This document shows, piece after piece, positions 7,918 to 16,645 of a stretch of DNA of 64,000 nucleotides (within the stretch, counting starts at the first letter, position 1; every line of letters begins with the position of its first letter). The notes beneath the pieces are model-generated. The model did no database searches, had not been told where the DNA came from, and saw only the letters and a list, made by a program, of their open reading frames with translations. The position numbers and the translations under genes are program-made. This stretch comes from JANPLD01 sp964445765 (GTDB lineage: Bacteria > Pseudomonadota > Alphaproteobacteria > Rickettsiales > UBA8987), in the NCBI GenBank assembly GCA_964445765.1, contig CAYULD010000001.1:620001-684000 (forward strand), given 5' to 3'.

Positions 7918-10254
7918 ATGGATAAAACCCTTACTAATTATGATAAAATACAATTAGATCAAGCTATAGATCAGGCTATAGTTGCTTGCATAGAAAATGG
8001 AAAATGGAATGGAAATAAATTTTGCTTAGTTGTAAAACCTGATTTTCAAGAGATTGCATTTGATTATATTAAAAAATCTCTCCAAGAAAAAGCAAGTGAT
8101 GATGCCGCCAAAATTCTTCTTAATCAGATAATTCAAAACTCATCAAATCAAACAAAATCGGATAGCGATATATATTCTTCAAACTCTCTTTATGATAATA
8201 GTATTTTTGAATTTATTACCGAAGTAAAGCCTTATAACCCCTCAACTAAAATTGAATTTAGATTTAAGTTTGATACATACGAATTAGAAGAAGGCGTTGA
8301 AGATGCTCTAAAAAAGATAAAGGATAAATCTAATATATCATTTTTTCCTCAACTTGCTGATGTTACCGATAAAGATTCTAATGATGGATATAATTTATCA
8401 AAAATACAAGATCTTAGAAGTTTTATTGATTCCACAAAAAATAAAAATTTAAATTTTACGAATCAAGAAAATGCATTAATTTATAATTTTGATTTAGCTT
8501 TGAGAAGATCTCTAAAAGTAGCGGAATTATTGGGGGATAGTAATAAAGTTAGCGAAATTAATTCAATTTTGGGTAGAAGTGAACAAGAAACTTGGAAGAA
8601 TGCTAAAAGTCAAAATATTTTCAATAATATTACTGAGGTAAATGGCACGCTAAAGATTTCTAATCTAGTTATTTTAGCACCTTATAACAATGATACTTCT
8701 AAAACTAGAGATTCTGCAAGCGCCAATGAATTTACGATAACAAGAGAAAATAAAGAGTTTTCCTTTGGTTTAAATAATAATATTTCCTTCGCTGGTATAA
8801 GATTAAAAGTTAGTGGCAAAATTGAAGACCCTAAAGGAATTTATAAAGATCACAGAGAAAAATCTATTGCAGAAATTAAAGAAATTACAGATGCGGTTAA
8901 AACTTTAAAACCAAAATCGCAAGCAGAAGATTTATTTTCAGGATTTAATAAATGGGCTCAAAATAGCACTAATAAAGATAATGATAAAATCAACGATCCT
9001 AAAGCTGAAGTTAAAAATCAACAAGAAATAAAAAAAACAACACCAAAACGATCCAGAGATAATGTTTCAAGTAAAAAAGAAGGGAAGCCAAGTGTAAAAG
9101 AAGAAAGCGAAATTAATCATCCTAACTTTAAAAGAGTTAGCTTAAATTATAAAGGCCTAGATATGAGAGAGCCTGACTTTCAAAAAGAGGTTGGCATTCA
9201 GAATGATCCGAAATACGGCTTATTTGCAAATGCAATGCTTAATATGTATAAATTTTTGGCAACTCCTGTTAGAACTTTGATTTACCTAGGAAAAGAAGTT
9301 ACATATGGAGTATCAAAAATTGATGAAAACACCGATATAAACAAAAAAACAGTAGAAAATTTGTCTAAAAAATTAGACGAATATATAAAAAAAATAAACC
9401 CTGAAAATCCGAATTTAGATCACTTTGAGTTGGCAATGATTACTCTTTCTACAAGAGGGGGTTATAGCGAGGATAAATTTAATAGTATAATCGCAGAAAA
9501 AGAGGGAAACATAAAAAATGAGTTATTGGATCTATTTTCTAAAAAGATAGATGCAACTGATTTTGAAGACAAAATTAAAGGAAAATTAATAAATGAATTT
9601 CAAGGCAAACTTAATAATACACTTGTAATTTCAACATTTAACAAATCTGATAAATTAAAAGATGCAAGGAATAGTGGTTCAATTAGCTTCTCTGAGCCTT
9701 CAGAAGATAAAACCACTAAACAAGTTCTAGATGAATCATTACTTGCTATTGCTAATAATAAATTAAACAATGTATTTTCAAGAATTAGTAGCGCACAATT
9801 ATCACCTGAAAATAAATTAGAAATTATTAATAAATTTATTGAAAATCAAAACCCTTCTATTTTGGCAAATTTTTCAATTGAGTTTAACGGAGAAAAATTA
9901 TCGGTTAAACCAAATAATACTATAGAAACTAAAAACCTTAATGAAATTATAAAATTTATAGATGATAATATTCTTAATAAATCCGGAGGCAAAGGATTTA
10001 CTGAAGAATTTAACCAAACAAAATCTGCTTATGTAGCTTATATAAGATTAGCTGAAACATTTAAAGAATATAATGCTGATAAAATTTATGATCCTTGGGA
10101 AAAAAATAATATTGAAAGATTAACTAGTAAACTAGAAACCGAATTAGGTTTAAGTAATATTAAATTGGAAGAAAATTATGGATTTAGTGTAAATGGAATT
10201 TCATTCAACCCGTCTTTTAATAAAAATAATGCAACAACTTCTAGAACACCATAA
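7918..10254 (+). CDS. Large unassigned protein with charged linker
   Basis: A 778-residue protein if it starts at the ATG at 7918; a GTG at 7909 would add three residues. A TATAAT at 7893-7898 lies so close that the mRNA would have almost no leader. There is no signal peptide or obvious membrane segment. Residues about 1-340 are mixed alpha/beta, about 345-405 form a charged low-complexity linker (KKTTPKRSRDNVSSKKEGKP), and the rest is mostly helical with several N-E-K-L-N-rich segments. I recognise no domain. The lysine- and asparagine-rich composition matches the A+T-rich genome. A secreted or surface role is possible in this kind of organism but is not shown by the sequence. Confidence 0.7.
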   Translation: MDKTLTNYDKIQLDQAIDQAIVACIENGKWNGNKFCLVVKPDFQEIAFDYIKKSLQEKASDDAAKILLNQIIQNSSNQTKSDSDIYSSNSLYDNSIFEFITEVKPYNPSTKIEFRFKFDTYELEEGVEDALKKIKDKSNISFFPQLADVTDKDSNDGYNLSKIQDLRSFIDSTKNKNLNFTNQENALIYNFDLALRRSLKVAELLGDSNKVSEINSILGRSEQETWKNAKSQNIFNNITEVNGTLKISNLVILAPYNNDTSKTRDSASANEFTITRENKEFSFGLNNNISFAGIRLKVSGKIEDPKGIYKDHREKSIAEIKEITDAVKTLKPKSQAEDLFSGFNKWAQNSTNKDNDKINDPKAEVKNQQEIKKTTPKRSRDNVSSKKEGKPSVKEESEINHPNFKRVSLNYKGLDMREPDFQKEVGIQNDPKYGLFANAMLNMYKFLATPVRTLIYLGKEVTYGVSKIDENTDINKKTVENLSKKLDEYIKKINPENPNLDHFELAMITLSTRGGYSEDKFNSIIAEKEGNIKNELLDLFSKKIDATDFEDKIKGKLINEFQGKLNNTLVISTFNKSDKLKDARNSGSISFSEPSEDKTTKQVLDESLLAIANNKLNNVFSRISSAQLSPENKLEIINKFIENQNPSILANFSIEFNGEKLSVKPNNTIETKNLNEIIKFIDDNILNKSGGKGFTEEFNQTKSAYVAYIRLAETFKEYNADKIYDPWEKNNIERLTSKLETELGLSNIKLEENYGFSVNGISFNPSFNKNNATTSRTP

Positions 10255-10259
10255 AACAT

Positions 10260-10823
10260 CTACTCAGCCCTTTTTACATAGGTAGAGTTTTCAGTTTTAA
10301 CGATAATTTTATCACCAGTTGCAACAAATTGTGGCACCATAACGCGAACACCATTTTCTAAGATGGCAGGCTTGTTTGAACCAGCTGCCGTTTGCCCTTT
10401 TACCACCGCTTCAGCCTCAGTTACAAGTAAAGTAACCTCTGAAGGAACTGAAGCTGAAATCATTTGTTCTTCAGCAATATCAACCACAATATTCATACCA
10501 TCTTGCAGATAAATATCTGTGCCGTTAAAAAGCTCACTATTAACTTCAATCTGCTCAAAAGTTTCAGTATCCATAAGGGTTATGTTATCACCGCTTCTGA
10601 ATAAATATTGATAATCTTTTGTTTCAAAATGTGCTACATCAATTGATTCTTCAGAGCGAAAACGCTGATTTAACTTGGTACCTTGTTTTAATTCTTTCAT
10701 TTCCATCTGCACAAATGCACCACCTTTACCCGGTTTTACATGTTCAGTTTTTAGAACTTTCCATAGTTTTTTTTCGTGAATTATAATATTTCCAACCCTT
10801 ATATCATTCGCAATTTTAGACAT
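10260..10823 (-). CDS. efp: Elongation factor P
   Basis: A 187-residue protein that enters the ribosomal E site and relieves stalling at polyproline. I start it at the ATG at 10823, which has AGGTG six bases upstream and gives MSKIANDIRVG, a normal EF-P N-terminus; a GTG nine bases earlier is unlikely. The loop PGKGGAF carries the conserved lysine (Lys33) that is lysylated by EpmA/EpmB in many proteobacteria. All three barrel domains are present, and the C-terminal domain ends with GDKIIVKTENSTYVKRAE. Several proteins here carry proline-rich stretches that could need it. Confidence 0.96.
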   Translation of the reverse strand: MSKIANDIRVGNIIIHEKKLWKVLKTEHVKPGKGGAFVQMEMKELKQGTKLNQRFRSEESIDVAHFETKDYQYLFRSGDNITLMDTETFEQIEVNSELFNGTDIYLQDGMNIVVDIAEEQMISASVPSEVTLLVTEAEAVVKGQTAAGSNKPAILENGVRVMVPQFVATGDKIIVKTENSTYVKRAE

Positions 10824-10927
10824 AAATTTCACCTAATTTTTTGTCAATCAATTAACTATTAAGTGTTAAGAATCAAGTATTATTTATAAACCTTTTATAG
10901 ATTAGATATAAGATTTTATAAGGTTGA

Positions 10928-12295
10928 TTATTTTCTCCAGCCCGGACCTTTTCCATCAATAGACCAATTTAGTCTTATACTAGGTGCAATTGAAGTAGTA
11001 ATTTCTTGTTGAGTTTTTATACCAGCGTTAGGAATATCAATTTTAACAGAGTGTTCACCTTGTAAAGTTATACCAAATCCAATCTCTCTAGGCATCAATA
11101 AACTTAAAAGCGAGCTATTTTTATCTCTAAACCCTTCATGAAAAGTTAAATTCGCACCTAAATTAGCTAGGAAAGGTACTTCAGATTCTACATTAATTAG
11201 TGAAGAGTTGGGGGAACTATTATCTATAGAGTGTGAATATTCTATTTTTTTAGGATCATAGGAAAACTTTCCACTTAAAACTAAAGGGCCTGCTTCTAAA
11301 TCAAAACCACCAGATATTGTTGGGTTTAAAAAGTTGACTCTATACTTGGCATTAACAGCTGCTCCATTAAAATCAAAAGCCGTTTCATCGCTATAATGAC
11401 TAAGTCCGGGCCCTAGGTAAAATCCTATGTTTCTATTTTTATTTATATAGCCAAACCCTATTTCTATTAATGAAAAGGCTACTCCATTATTTTTTTCAGC
11501 TCCATAAATAGGTTGTTGTGAATAGTCAGTCATAAAATTCACATGAAATTTTGGGCCAAACCCTGCTCCTGACTCTATAAGCCCTAAAGAAAGGCTTGGT
11601 GTGTACCAGCTTACCGTTGGAAAGGTAAGACCTTTTACACTAGGAAAATACTTGACTGGGCTATTAACTTCGAATTCGTTAATTTGCCCTCTTCTAAATC
11701 CGAAATCAGGAAGATTAATTTTTGGAAGATTTATTTCTTTAAAGAATTCTTCTAAAGGACCTGTTTTAATATCCTCTTTTTTTCTATAAAAATAGCTTCC
11801 ATATCTTGCTAGGCTATTACAATCATCTATATTTTTTATAATATTTCGAGTGTAATCATTTGATAGTGATTTTGGACAATTTGCAATTGTTTCTAAGTTA
11901 ATATTTGTTGCTACATATTCATTTGCTGTAAAAGTTGAATTTTTTCCTTCAGTAAAATTTATTTCTGTAAAAGTGGAGCATACAAAATGATTTTTTTCAA
12001 AGGTGCAATTTTCTATTGTGGAGTAATTAAAATTTACACTCATTATATTTTTTGAGAATTTGCAATTTTTTAATATACAGCCAAAAAAGTCGATTTGTGG
12101 AAAGTTTTCTGATTTTAAATCTTCACTTTTGGATTTTTTCACATTTTCTGAAAAAATAATTTCTGATAAATTTAATTCTTCAATTAGAATAGTATTACCT
12201 TTTTCTCTTTGACTTTTAACCCAATTATTCCAAGATTCTATATCTCCATCTTTTAATTTTCTAAGTATTGCATTATCGGGCTTAATAATTGACAT
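10928..12295 (-). CDS. Pentapeptide-repeat protein with beta-rich C-terminus
   Basis: A 455-residue protein from the ATG at 12295, which has TAGAG upstream (a GTG start would add 12 residues). Residues about 60-130 carry degenerate pentapeptide-type repeats with regular Cys/Phe spacing (CILKNCKF, YSTIENCTFEKNHF, STFTEINF), the kind that fold into a right-handed beta helix. From about residue 220 to the end the sequence alternates polar and hydrophobic/aromatic residues with many Gly (LSLGLIESGAGFGPKFHV, IGFYLGPGLSHY, GGFDLEAGPLVLSGKFSY), like an outer-membrane beta barrel. No signal peptide is visible, which is odd for a barrel. Function unknown. Confidence 0.6.
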   Translation of the reverse strand: MSIIKPDNAILRKLKDGDIESWNNWVKSQREKGNTILIEELNLSEIIFSENVKKSKSEDLKSENFPQIDFFGCILKNCKFSKNIMSVNFNYSTIENCTFEKNHFVCSTFTEINFTEGKNSTFTANEYVATNINLETIANCPKSLSNDYTRNIIKNIDDCNSLARYGSYFYRKKEDIKTGPLEEFFKEINLPKINLPDFGFRRGQINEFEVNSPVKYFPSVKGLTFPTVSWYTPSLSLGLIESGAGFGPKFHVNFMTDYSQQPIYGAEKNNGVAFSLIEIGFGYINKNRNIGFYLGPGLSHYSDETAFDFNGAAVNAKYRVNFLNPTISGGFDLEAGPLVLSGKFSYDPKKIEYSHSIDNSSPNSSLINVESEVPFLANLGANLTFHEGFRDKNSSLLSLLMPREIGFGITLQGEHSVKIDIPNAGIKTQQEITTSIAPSIRLNWSIDGKGPGWRK

Positions 12296-12430
12296 AAAAA
12301 CTCTAAGTTTATTATGTTGCAATAATAACACATAACCGTTAATAAAGAGTTAATGCGTCATTAGCAAAAATCATAACCTTAAGTGAGGAATCTTTGTAAT
12401 TTTAAGCTATCTGGAAAGAATAATAATTAA

Positions 12431-13621
12431 CTAACTTAATGCCTTATCTAAATCTTTTATCAAATCATCAGCATCTTCCAAGCCAACTGATAGCCGGAGT
12501 AAATTGCTGGTGATGCCAATAGCATCTCTCTCAGCCTCAGCAATATTAGAATGCGTGGTTGTTGCAGGGTGAGTTATCAAAGATTTCGCATCACCCAAAT
12601 TATTTGAAATATCTATAACCTTAAGGTTATTTAAGAATTTGAAGGCTTCCGCCTTGCCACCCTTAATTTTTAGGGCAATCATTGGCCCGCCATTTTTCAT
12701 CTGCTTTTTAGCAATTTCATAATGTGGGTGAGATTTTAATCCGGGATAGAAAACTTGTTCAACATTTTTGTGCCCTTCAAGAAATTCTGCAATTTTCTGG
12801 GCGTTCTCACAATGTTTTTCAATGCGGATTTTATAAGTTTCTAGAGCCTTCAGAACAATCCACGCATTAAACGGGCTAAGCGCAGGGCCAGTATGGCGAT
12901 GGAACGGCACTAGAGTTTCAGTAATAAATTTTTGAGAGCCAAGCACCGCACCGCCAAGCGTTCTGCCGTGGCCATCCATATGTTTAGTAGTGGAATAAAC
13001 TGTAACATCAGCACCAAGTTCAAGCGGGCTTTGAATTAAAGGGCCAGCAAAGATGTTATCAACAATAAATCTTGCACCAAATTTTTTAGAAAGTTTTGCA
13101 ACTTCCGCAATATCAGTTAGCCCAAGGTTAGGGTTTGCAGGCGTTTCAACGAATATATGAGTTGTTTTTTCATTGATTGCCGCTTTCCACTCGTCAATAT
13201 TTTCGCCATTTACAAGGGTAACTTTGCCACCTAAACGAATTAAAATATTATTGATTATATAATGGCAAGAGCCAAACAAAACCTTATTTGCAACAATATG
13301 ATCACCCGGCTTAAAATCACACATAATGGAGGCAAAAACCGCCGCCATTCCGCTGGCGACCACGCAACATTCCTCAGCACCTCTTTCAAGGGAAGTTAGC
13401 CTTTCCTCAAGCATTCTGAGAGATGGGTTGGAATAACGAGAATATACAAACCCGGGTGCAACGCCGTTAAAGCGACTTTCTGCGGTTTCTGCATTTTCAT
13501 AACAAAAGCCGGAATTGAGGAATAGAGCCTCAGAAGTTTCACCAAATTCTGTTCGCACAGCGCCACCACGCACTAATTGCGTTTGTTGATTGGTTTTTGT
13601 TAAATCTTGCTTGCGGGGCAT
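12431..13621 (-). CDS. metZ: O-succinylhomoserine sulfhydrylase
   Basis: A 396-residue PLP enzyme of the Cys/Met metabolism family. MetZ joins O-succinylhomoserine with sulfide to make homocysteine for methionine. The cofactor lysine is Lys213 in YSTTKHMDGHGR, which resembles MetZ (ATKHIDGQGR) more than cystathionine beta-lyase. Other family motifs are YSRYSNP (60-66), ASGMAAV (89-95) and ETPANPN (159-165). With asd it forms part of the aspartate-to-methionine route. Cystathionine gamma-synthase is the nearest alternative assignment. Confidence 0.88.
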   Translation of the reverse strand: MPRKQDLTKTNQQTQLVRGGAVRTEFGETSEALFLNSGFCYENAETAESRFNGVAPGFVYSRYSNPSLRMLEERLTSLERGAEECCVVASGMAAVFASIMCDFKPGDHIVANKVLFGSCHYIINNILIRLGGKVTLVNGENIDEWKAAINEKTTHIFVETPANPNLGLTDIAEVAKLSKKFGARFIVDNIFAGPLIQSPLELGADVTVYSTTKHMDGHGRTLGGAVLGSQKFITETLVPFHRHTGPALSPFNAWIVLKALETYKIRIEKHCENAQKIAEFLEGHKNVEQVFYPGLKSHPHYEIAKKQMKNGGPMIALKIKGGKAEAFKFLNNLKVIDISNNLGDAKSLITHPATTTHSNIAEAERDAIGITSNLLRLSVGLEDADDLIKDLDKALS

Positions 13622-13663
13622 AGTTAGGTTCTAGGGGTTAGGTGTTAGGAGTTAGGGCTAAGG
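13622..13663. repeat. Telomere-like G-rich tract
   Basis: A run of imperfect GGTTAGG/GGGTTAGG units just after the metZ start codon. It belongs to a set of similar tracts, mostly seen as CCCTAA-type on the plus strand, at 14722, 31511, 54054 and 61061. Confidence 0.6.
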
Positions 13664-13698
13664 CTTGTTTTTAGGGAAAAGGCTAAAAAAGTCAAATA

Positions 13699-14049
13699 TT
13701 AAAAAGCTAAATTCTCTTTCAGTAAAGCCTCAAATTGAAGGAGTTGCTTTTTAAGTGGTAGGCCAAACGCATAGCCTGTAAGGTTAAGATTTTCTAAATA
13801 ATTTTTGGGGTTTTGATTATTTTGATTTTTAGAAGGCTTCTTTGAAGTATTTTTGTTTGAGCCAACCACCCTATGACACGGAATAATAAATGGAAACGGA
13901 TTTTTATTACACGCCAAGCCAACCGCTCTTGATGATTTTGGCTTGCCTATCGCTTCCGCAATTTGCTTATAAGTGCGAACCTCCCCAAATGGAATTTTGG
14001 CAATTTCCATCAACACCGATGTTTGAAATGGGGTGAGGTGGGTTTTCAT
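13699..14049 (-). CDS. ogt: Methylated-DNA--protein-cysteine methyltransferase, short form
   Basis: A 116-residue O6-alkylguanine-DNA alkyltransferase that moves the alkyl group from damaged guanine or thymine onto its own cysteine. Only the C-terminal DNA-binding and active-site domain is present. The helix-turn-helix has the arginine finger (SSRAVGLA), and the active site is IPCHRVV with Cys58. Between VVG and the conserved LTGYAFG there is an Asn/Lys/Ser-rich insertion of about 20 residues that normal family members lack. The N-terminal ribonuclease-like domain of Ada/Ogt is missing, as in alkyltransferase-like short forms, but those usually have Trp in place of Cys; here the Cys is kept, so activity is plausible. 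Confidence 0.85.
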   Translation of the reverse strand: MKTHLTPFQTSVLMEIAKIPFGEVRTYKQIAEAIGKPKSSRAVGLACNKNPFPFIIPCHRVVGSNKNTSKKPSKNQNNQNPKNYLENLNLTGYAFGLPLKKQLLQFEALLKENLAF

Positions 14050-14056
14050 TTTTAGA

Positions 14057-14677
14057 TCAGTAAACTTTTTCTATTAGGTTTTTATGATTTACAAAGGCTG
14101 AATTAAATTTATCCTCAAAATCAAGATATATTTTTTCTGCATAAGCTTCTACATCTTCTGGTAAGACTAAAATTTTATCAATTTCTAAATTATAAATTTT
14201 TTTATTTTCAATAACTTCGTATAATTTGTTATAATAAAAGAAAGAAGATTTAAGCGAATAGTCTAAATATGGAAAATTTATTATTTTCTTTTCTAAAATA
14301 TAACTTAAGTCAAAGTGATTTATTAGTTTGTCTCTGAGAGTTATCATTTCCTTTCTATAATTTTCAAATTCATCTTCTTTAATTTCTAGAAATTTGATTA
14401 ATTCTTCTTTAAATCTATCTGCACTTTCTTCAAAAACATTTTTCCAATGAGTTTGATGATTTTTTTCTGAGCCGAAGAGTTTGTTCCACTCATTTATACA
14501 AATATCCATACTATTTGCATAAATTACTCTCCAAAAATTTATTTGGGGATTATTTTTGCCTAGAACCCTATTTAACTGAATATTCCTAATTAAATTAATC
14601 AAAACCTCTAAAACCAATCTAAGTTTTTCATCTTTTGAATTTTCCTGATTTAATAAATTTTCTTTAGAAGGTAGCAT
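14057..14677 (-). CDS. HEPN-like helical protein (AbiU2-like candidate)
   Basis: A 206-residue, almost wholly helical protein. The segment YRKEMITLRDKLINHFDLS contains RDKLINH, an R-x5-H motif (Arg115, His121) typical of HEPN ribonucleases used in abortive infection and toxin systems. The upstream helix (FWRVIYANSMDICINEWNKLFG) resembles the first half of AbiU2-type HEPN proteins. No antitoxin gene lies next to it: ogt follows after seven bases and lpd is next upstream. The motif is visible; a defence or RNase role is inferred. Confidence 0.5.
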   Translation of the reverse strand: MLPSKENLLNQENSKDEKLRLVLEVLINLIRNIQLNRVLGKNNPQINFWRVIYANSMDICINEWNKLFGSEKNHQTHWKNVFEESADRFKEELIKFLEIKEDEFENYRKEMITLRDKLINHFDLSYILEKKIINFPYLDYSLKSSFFYYNKLYEVIENKKIYNLEIDKILVLPEDVEAYAEKIYLDFEDKFNSAFVNHKNLIEKVY

Positions 14678-14721
14678 TAAATTTGTTATTTTTTTCTATA
14701 AATAATTTTTACTTATTAATT

Positions 14722-14746
14722 CACCCCTAATCCCTAACCCCTAAAA
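14722..14746. repeat. Telomere-like CCCTAA tract
   Basis: Consecutive CCCCTAA, TCCCTAA and CCCCTAA units between lpd and the HEPN-like gene. One of at least five such tracts in the window. Confidence 0.6.
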
Positions 14747-16177
14747 ATGCAATGCTTGTTTCCAAGCATCAAGAGATGCTTCGTGCATCATCTCAGAAAG
14801 GGTTGGGTGTGGGAAGATGGTGTGGAAGAAATCCTCCTCAGTAAGTTCTGCAGTTTTGCCGATTACATAGCCTTGAATCATCTCAGTAACTTCTGCACCA
14901 ATTAAATGTGCACCAAGTAATTCGCCAGTTTCAGCATTGAAAATAGTTTTAATTAACCCTTCAGTATCACCAAGTGCTATCGCCTTACCATTACCAATAT
15001 AAGGGAATCTGCCAATCTTGATGTTATATCCAGCTTCCTTAGCTTTATCTTCAGTTAAGCCAACTGAGGCAATTTGAGGGTGACAATAAGTGCAACCCGG
15101 AATATTTTCACGCTTCATTGGGTGAACATGTTTTTTATATTTGCCTTCTTTTTCAGCAATTTTCTCAACGCAAATTACCCCTTCGTGTGATGCCTTGTGA
15201 GCAAGCCAAGGGGCAGAAACAACATCACCAATTGCGTAAATATTTTCCTCATCAGTTTGCAAAAATTCATCAACTTGAATTTGGTTTCTTTCAACTTTAA
15301 CAGCAGTGCCTTCAAGCCCAAGATTTTCAGTATTTCCAACCACGCCAACGGCAACGATAACTTTTTCAAACTTGATTTCTTCTGCTTTGCCTTCCTTATT
15401 TTTGAGAATTGCCGTTACTTCATTTTTACCTTTTTTAAGCTCCGCAACGGAAGTAGAAGTTTTAATTTTGATACCCTGTTTTTCAAATGCTTTATGCGCT
15501 AACTGGCTTATTTCCTTATCTTCCACCGGTAAAATTCTATCCTGAACTTCAACCACAGTAACATCTGCACCCATAAAATTATAGAAATTTGCAAACTCAA
15601 TACCGATAGCACCACTACCTACAACCAGCAGAGATTTTGGCATTTCATCAGGTGTCATTGCCTTTTTGTAGCTCCAAACTTGGTTTTCATCGTGCTCAAG
15701 CCCCGGGAAAGTTTTTGCCCTTGCACCAGTTGCAAAAATTATATGACGAGCTTCAATATCGGCAATTTTTTTGCTATCTCTATCACCATTCTCACGCACA
15801 GAAACCTTGCCTTTGCCGTTAAGTTTGCCATAACCATTAAACACTTCAACTTTATTCTTTTTCATCAAATGTTTGATGCCCTGCGTTAATTTTGCAGAAA
15901 CATTTCGGCTTCTTTCAATGATTTTTTTGAAATCAAATTTGATGTTTTCCGCTGATAAGCCAAATTCTGAAAGATTATGCATTAGGTGATAAATCTCTGA
16001 GCTTCTAAGCAAGGCTTTAGTTGGAATGCACCCCCAATTAAGGCAGATGCCACCCAGATGCTCCTTTTCAACCAACGCAACTTTATAACCTAACTGAGAG
16101 GCACGGATAGCCGCTACATATCCGCCCGGCCCACCACCAATTATAGCTATATCAAATTTTGTATTTTGCTCAGACAT
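14741..16177 (-). CDS. lpd: Dihydrolipoamide dehydrogenase (E3)
   Basis: A 478-residue FAD flavoprotein that reoxidises the lipoyl groups of 2-oxoacid dehydrogenase complexes and passes electrons to NAD+. It has the N-terminal FAD motif GGGPGGYVAA (14-23), the redox disulfide GGICLNWGCIPTK (Cys45, Cys50), the NAD-binding GSGAIGIEF, and the C-terminal active-site segment IFPHPTLSE. The length is normal. No E1 or E2 gene is adjacent, so this may be one of several copies. Confidence 0.96.
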   Translation of the reverse strand: MSEQNTKFDIAIIGGGPGGYVAAIRASQLGYKVALVEKEHLGGICLNWGCIPTKALLRSSEIYHLMHNLSEFGLSAENIKFDFKKIIERSRNVSAKLTQGIKHLMKKNKVEVFNGYGKLNGKGKVSVRENGDRDSKKIADIEARHIIFATGARAKTFPGLEHDENQVWSYKKAMTPDEMPKSLLVVGSGAIGIEFANFYNFMGADVTVVEVQDRILPVEDKEISQLAHKAFEKQGIKIKTSTSVAELKKGKNEVTAILKNKEGKAEEIKFEKVIVAVGVVGNTENLGLEGTAVKVERNQIQVDEFLQTDEENIYAIGDVVSAPWLAHKASHEGVICVEKIAEKEGKYKKHVHPMKRENIPGCTYCHPQIASVGLTEDKAKEAGYNIKIGRFPYIGNGKAIALGDTEGLIKTIFNAETGELLGAHLIGAEVTEMIQGYVIGKTAELTEEDFFHTIFPHPTLSEMMHEASLDAWKQALHF

Positions 16178-16263
16178 AAAAATATTTATAAGTTGAATTT
16201 TCTAGCTATTTAATAGCTTAGTTTTGATAAATATCTATAATTTTTGTTGTTGGATAAGCAAAT

Positions 16264-16497
16264 ATGCTAAAAAGTTTTTCTAAAAAGATTGATGATTTTA
16301 TTATAAAAATTACGCCAGAGTGGCTCAAAAAATTTTTAGTAAGAATTATTAATAAACTTCCTAGCAAATATTCCGCTTGGATATTAAATAATCGTTTTTT
16401 AAGCGTATGTATAATTTATGCATTACGAGGGCTTTTCTTACGCCCCTCAATGTGGGCGGTTTATGCTTCCATTGCAGCTTATTTTAGGTGGGGATGA
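16264..16497 (+). CDS. Small protein with RGLFLRPSMWA motif (paralogue 1)
   Basis: A 77-residue protein I cannot assign to a known family. It has an amphipathic basic N-terminal half (KITPEWLKKFLVRIINKLPSKYSAWIL) and a hydrophobic C-terminal half, RGLFLRPSMWAVYASIAAYF, probably membrane-associated. A second gene at 51963-52196 encodes a protein of exactly the same length with the 11-residue block RGLFLRPSMWA unchanged and aligned flanks (WILxN; LPxK), so the two are paralogues under selection. It is divergent from lpd and upstream of maeB. No Fur box was seen in front of this copy. Confidence 0.75.
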   Translation: MLKSFSKKIDDFIIKITPEWLKKFLVRIINKLPSKYSAWILNNRFLSVCIIYALRGLFLRPSMWAVYASIAAYFRWG

Positions 16498-16645
16498 ATC
16501 ACATTAACAAATCGTTAACATAACATATCTTGAAAAAAATATTTTTCCTTATATTTTGTGCGAATTGAGAATTTACAATGCTATTCCCTCTCCCATTGGA
16601 AGAGGCGGTAAAAATTATAAAGAACAAAAACTTAAATAAATATTT

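Noticed and set aside
14057..14677. Toxin-antitoxin pair with ogt
   Set aside because: ogt is a recognisable repair enzyme and nothing ties it to the HEPN-like gene except position.
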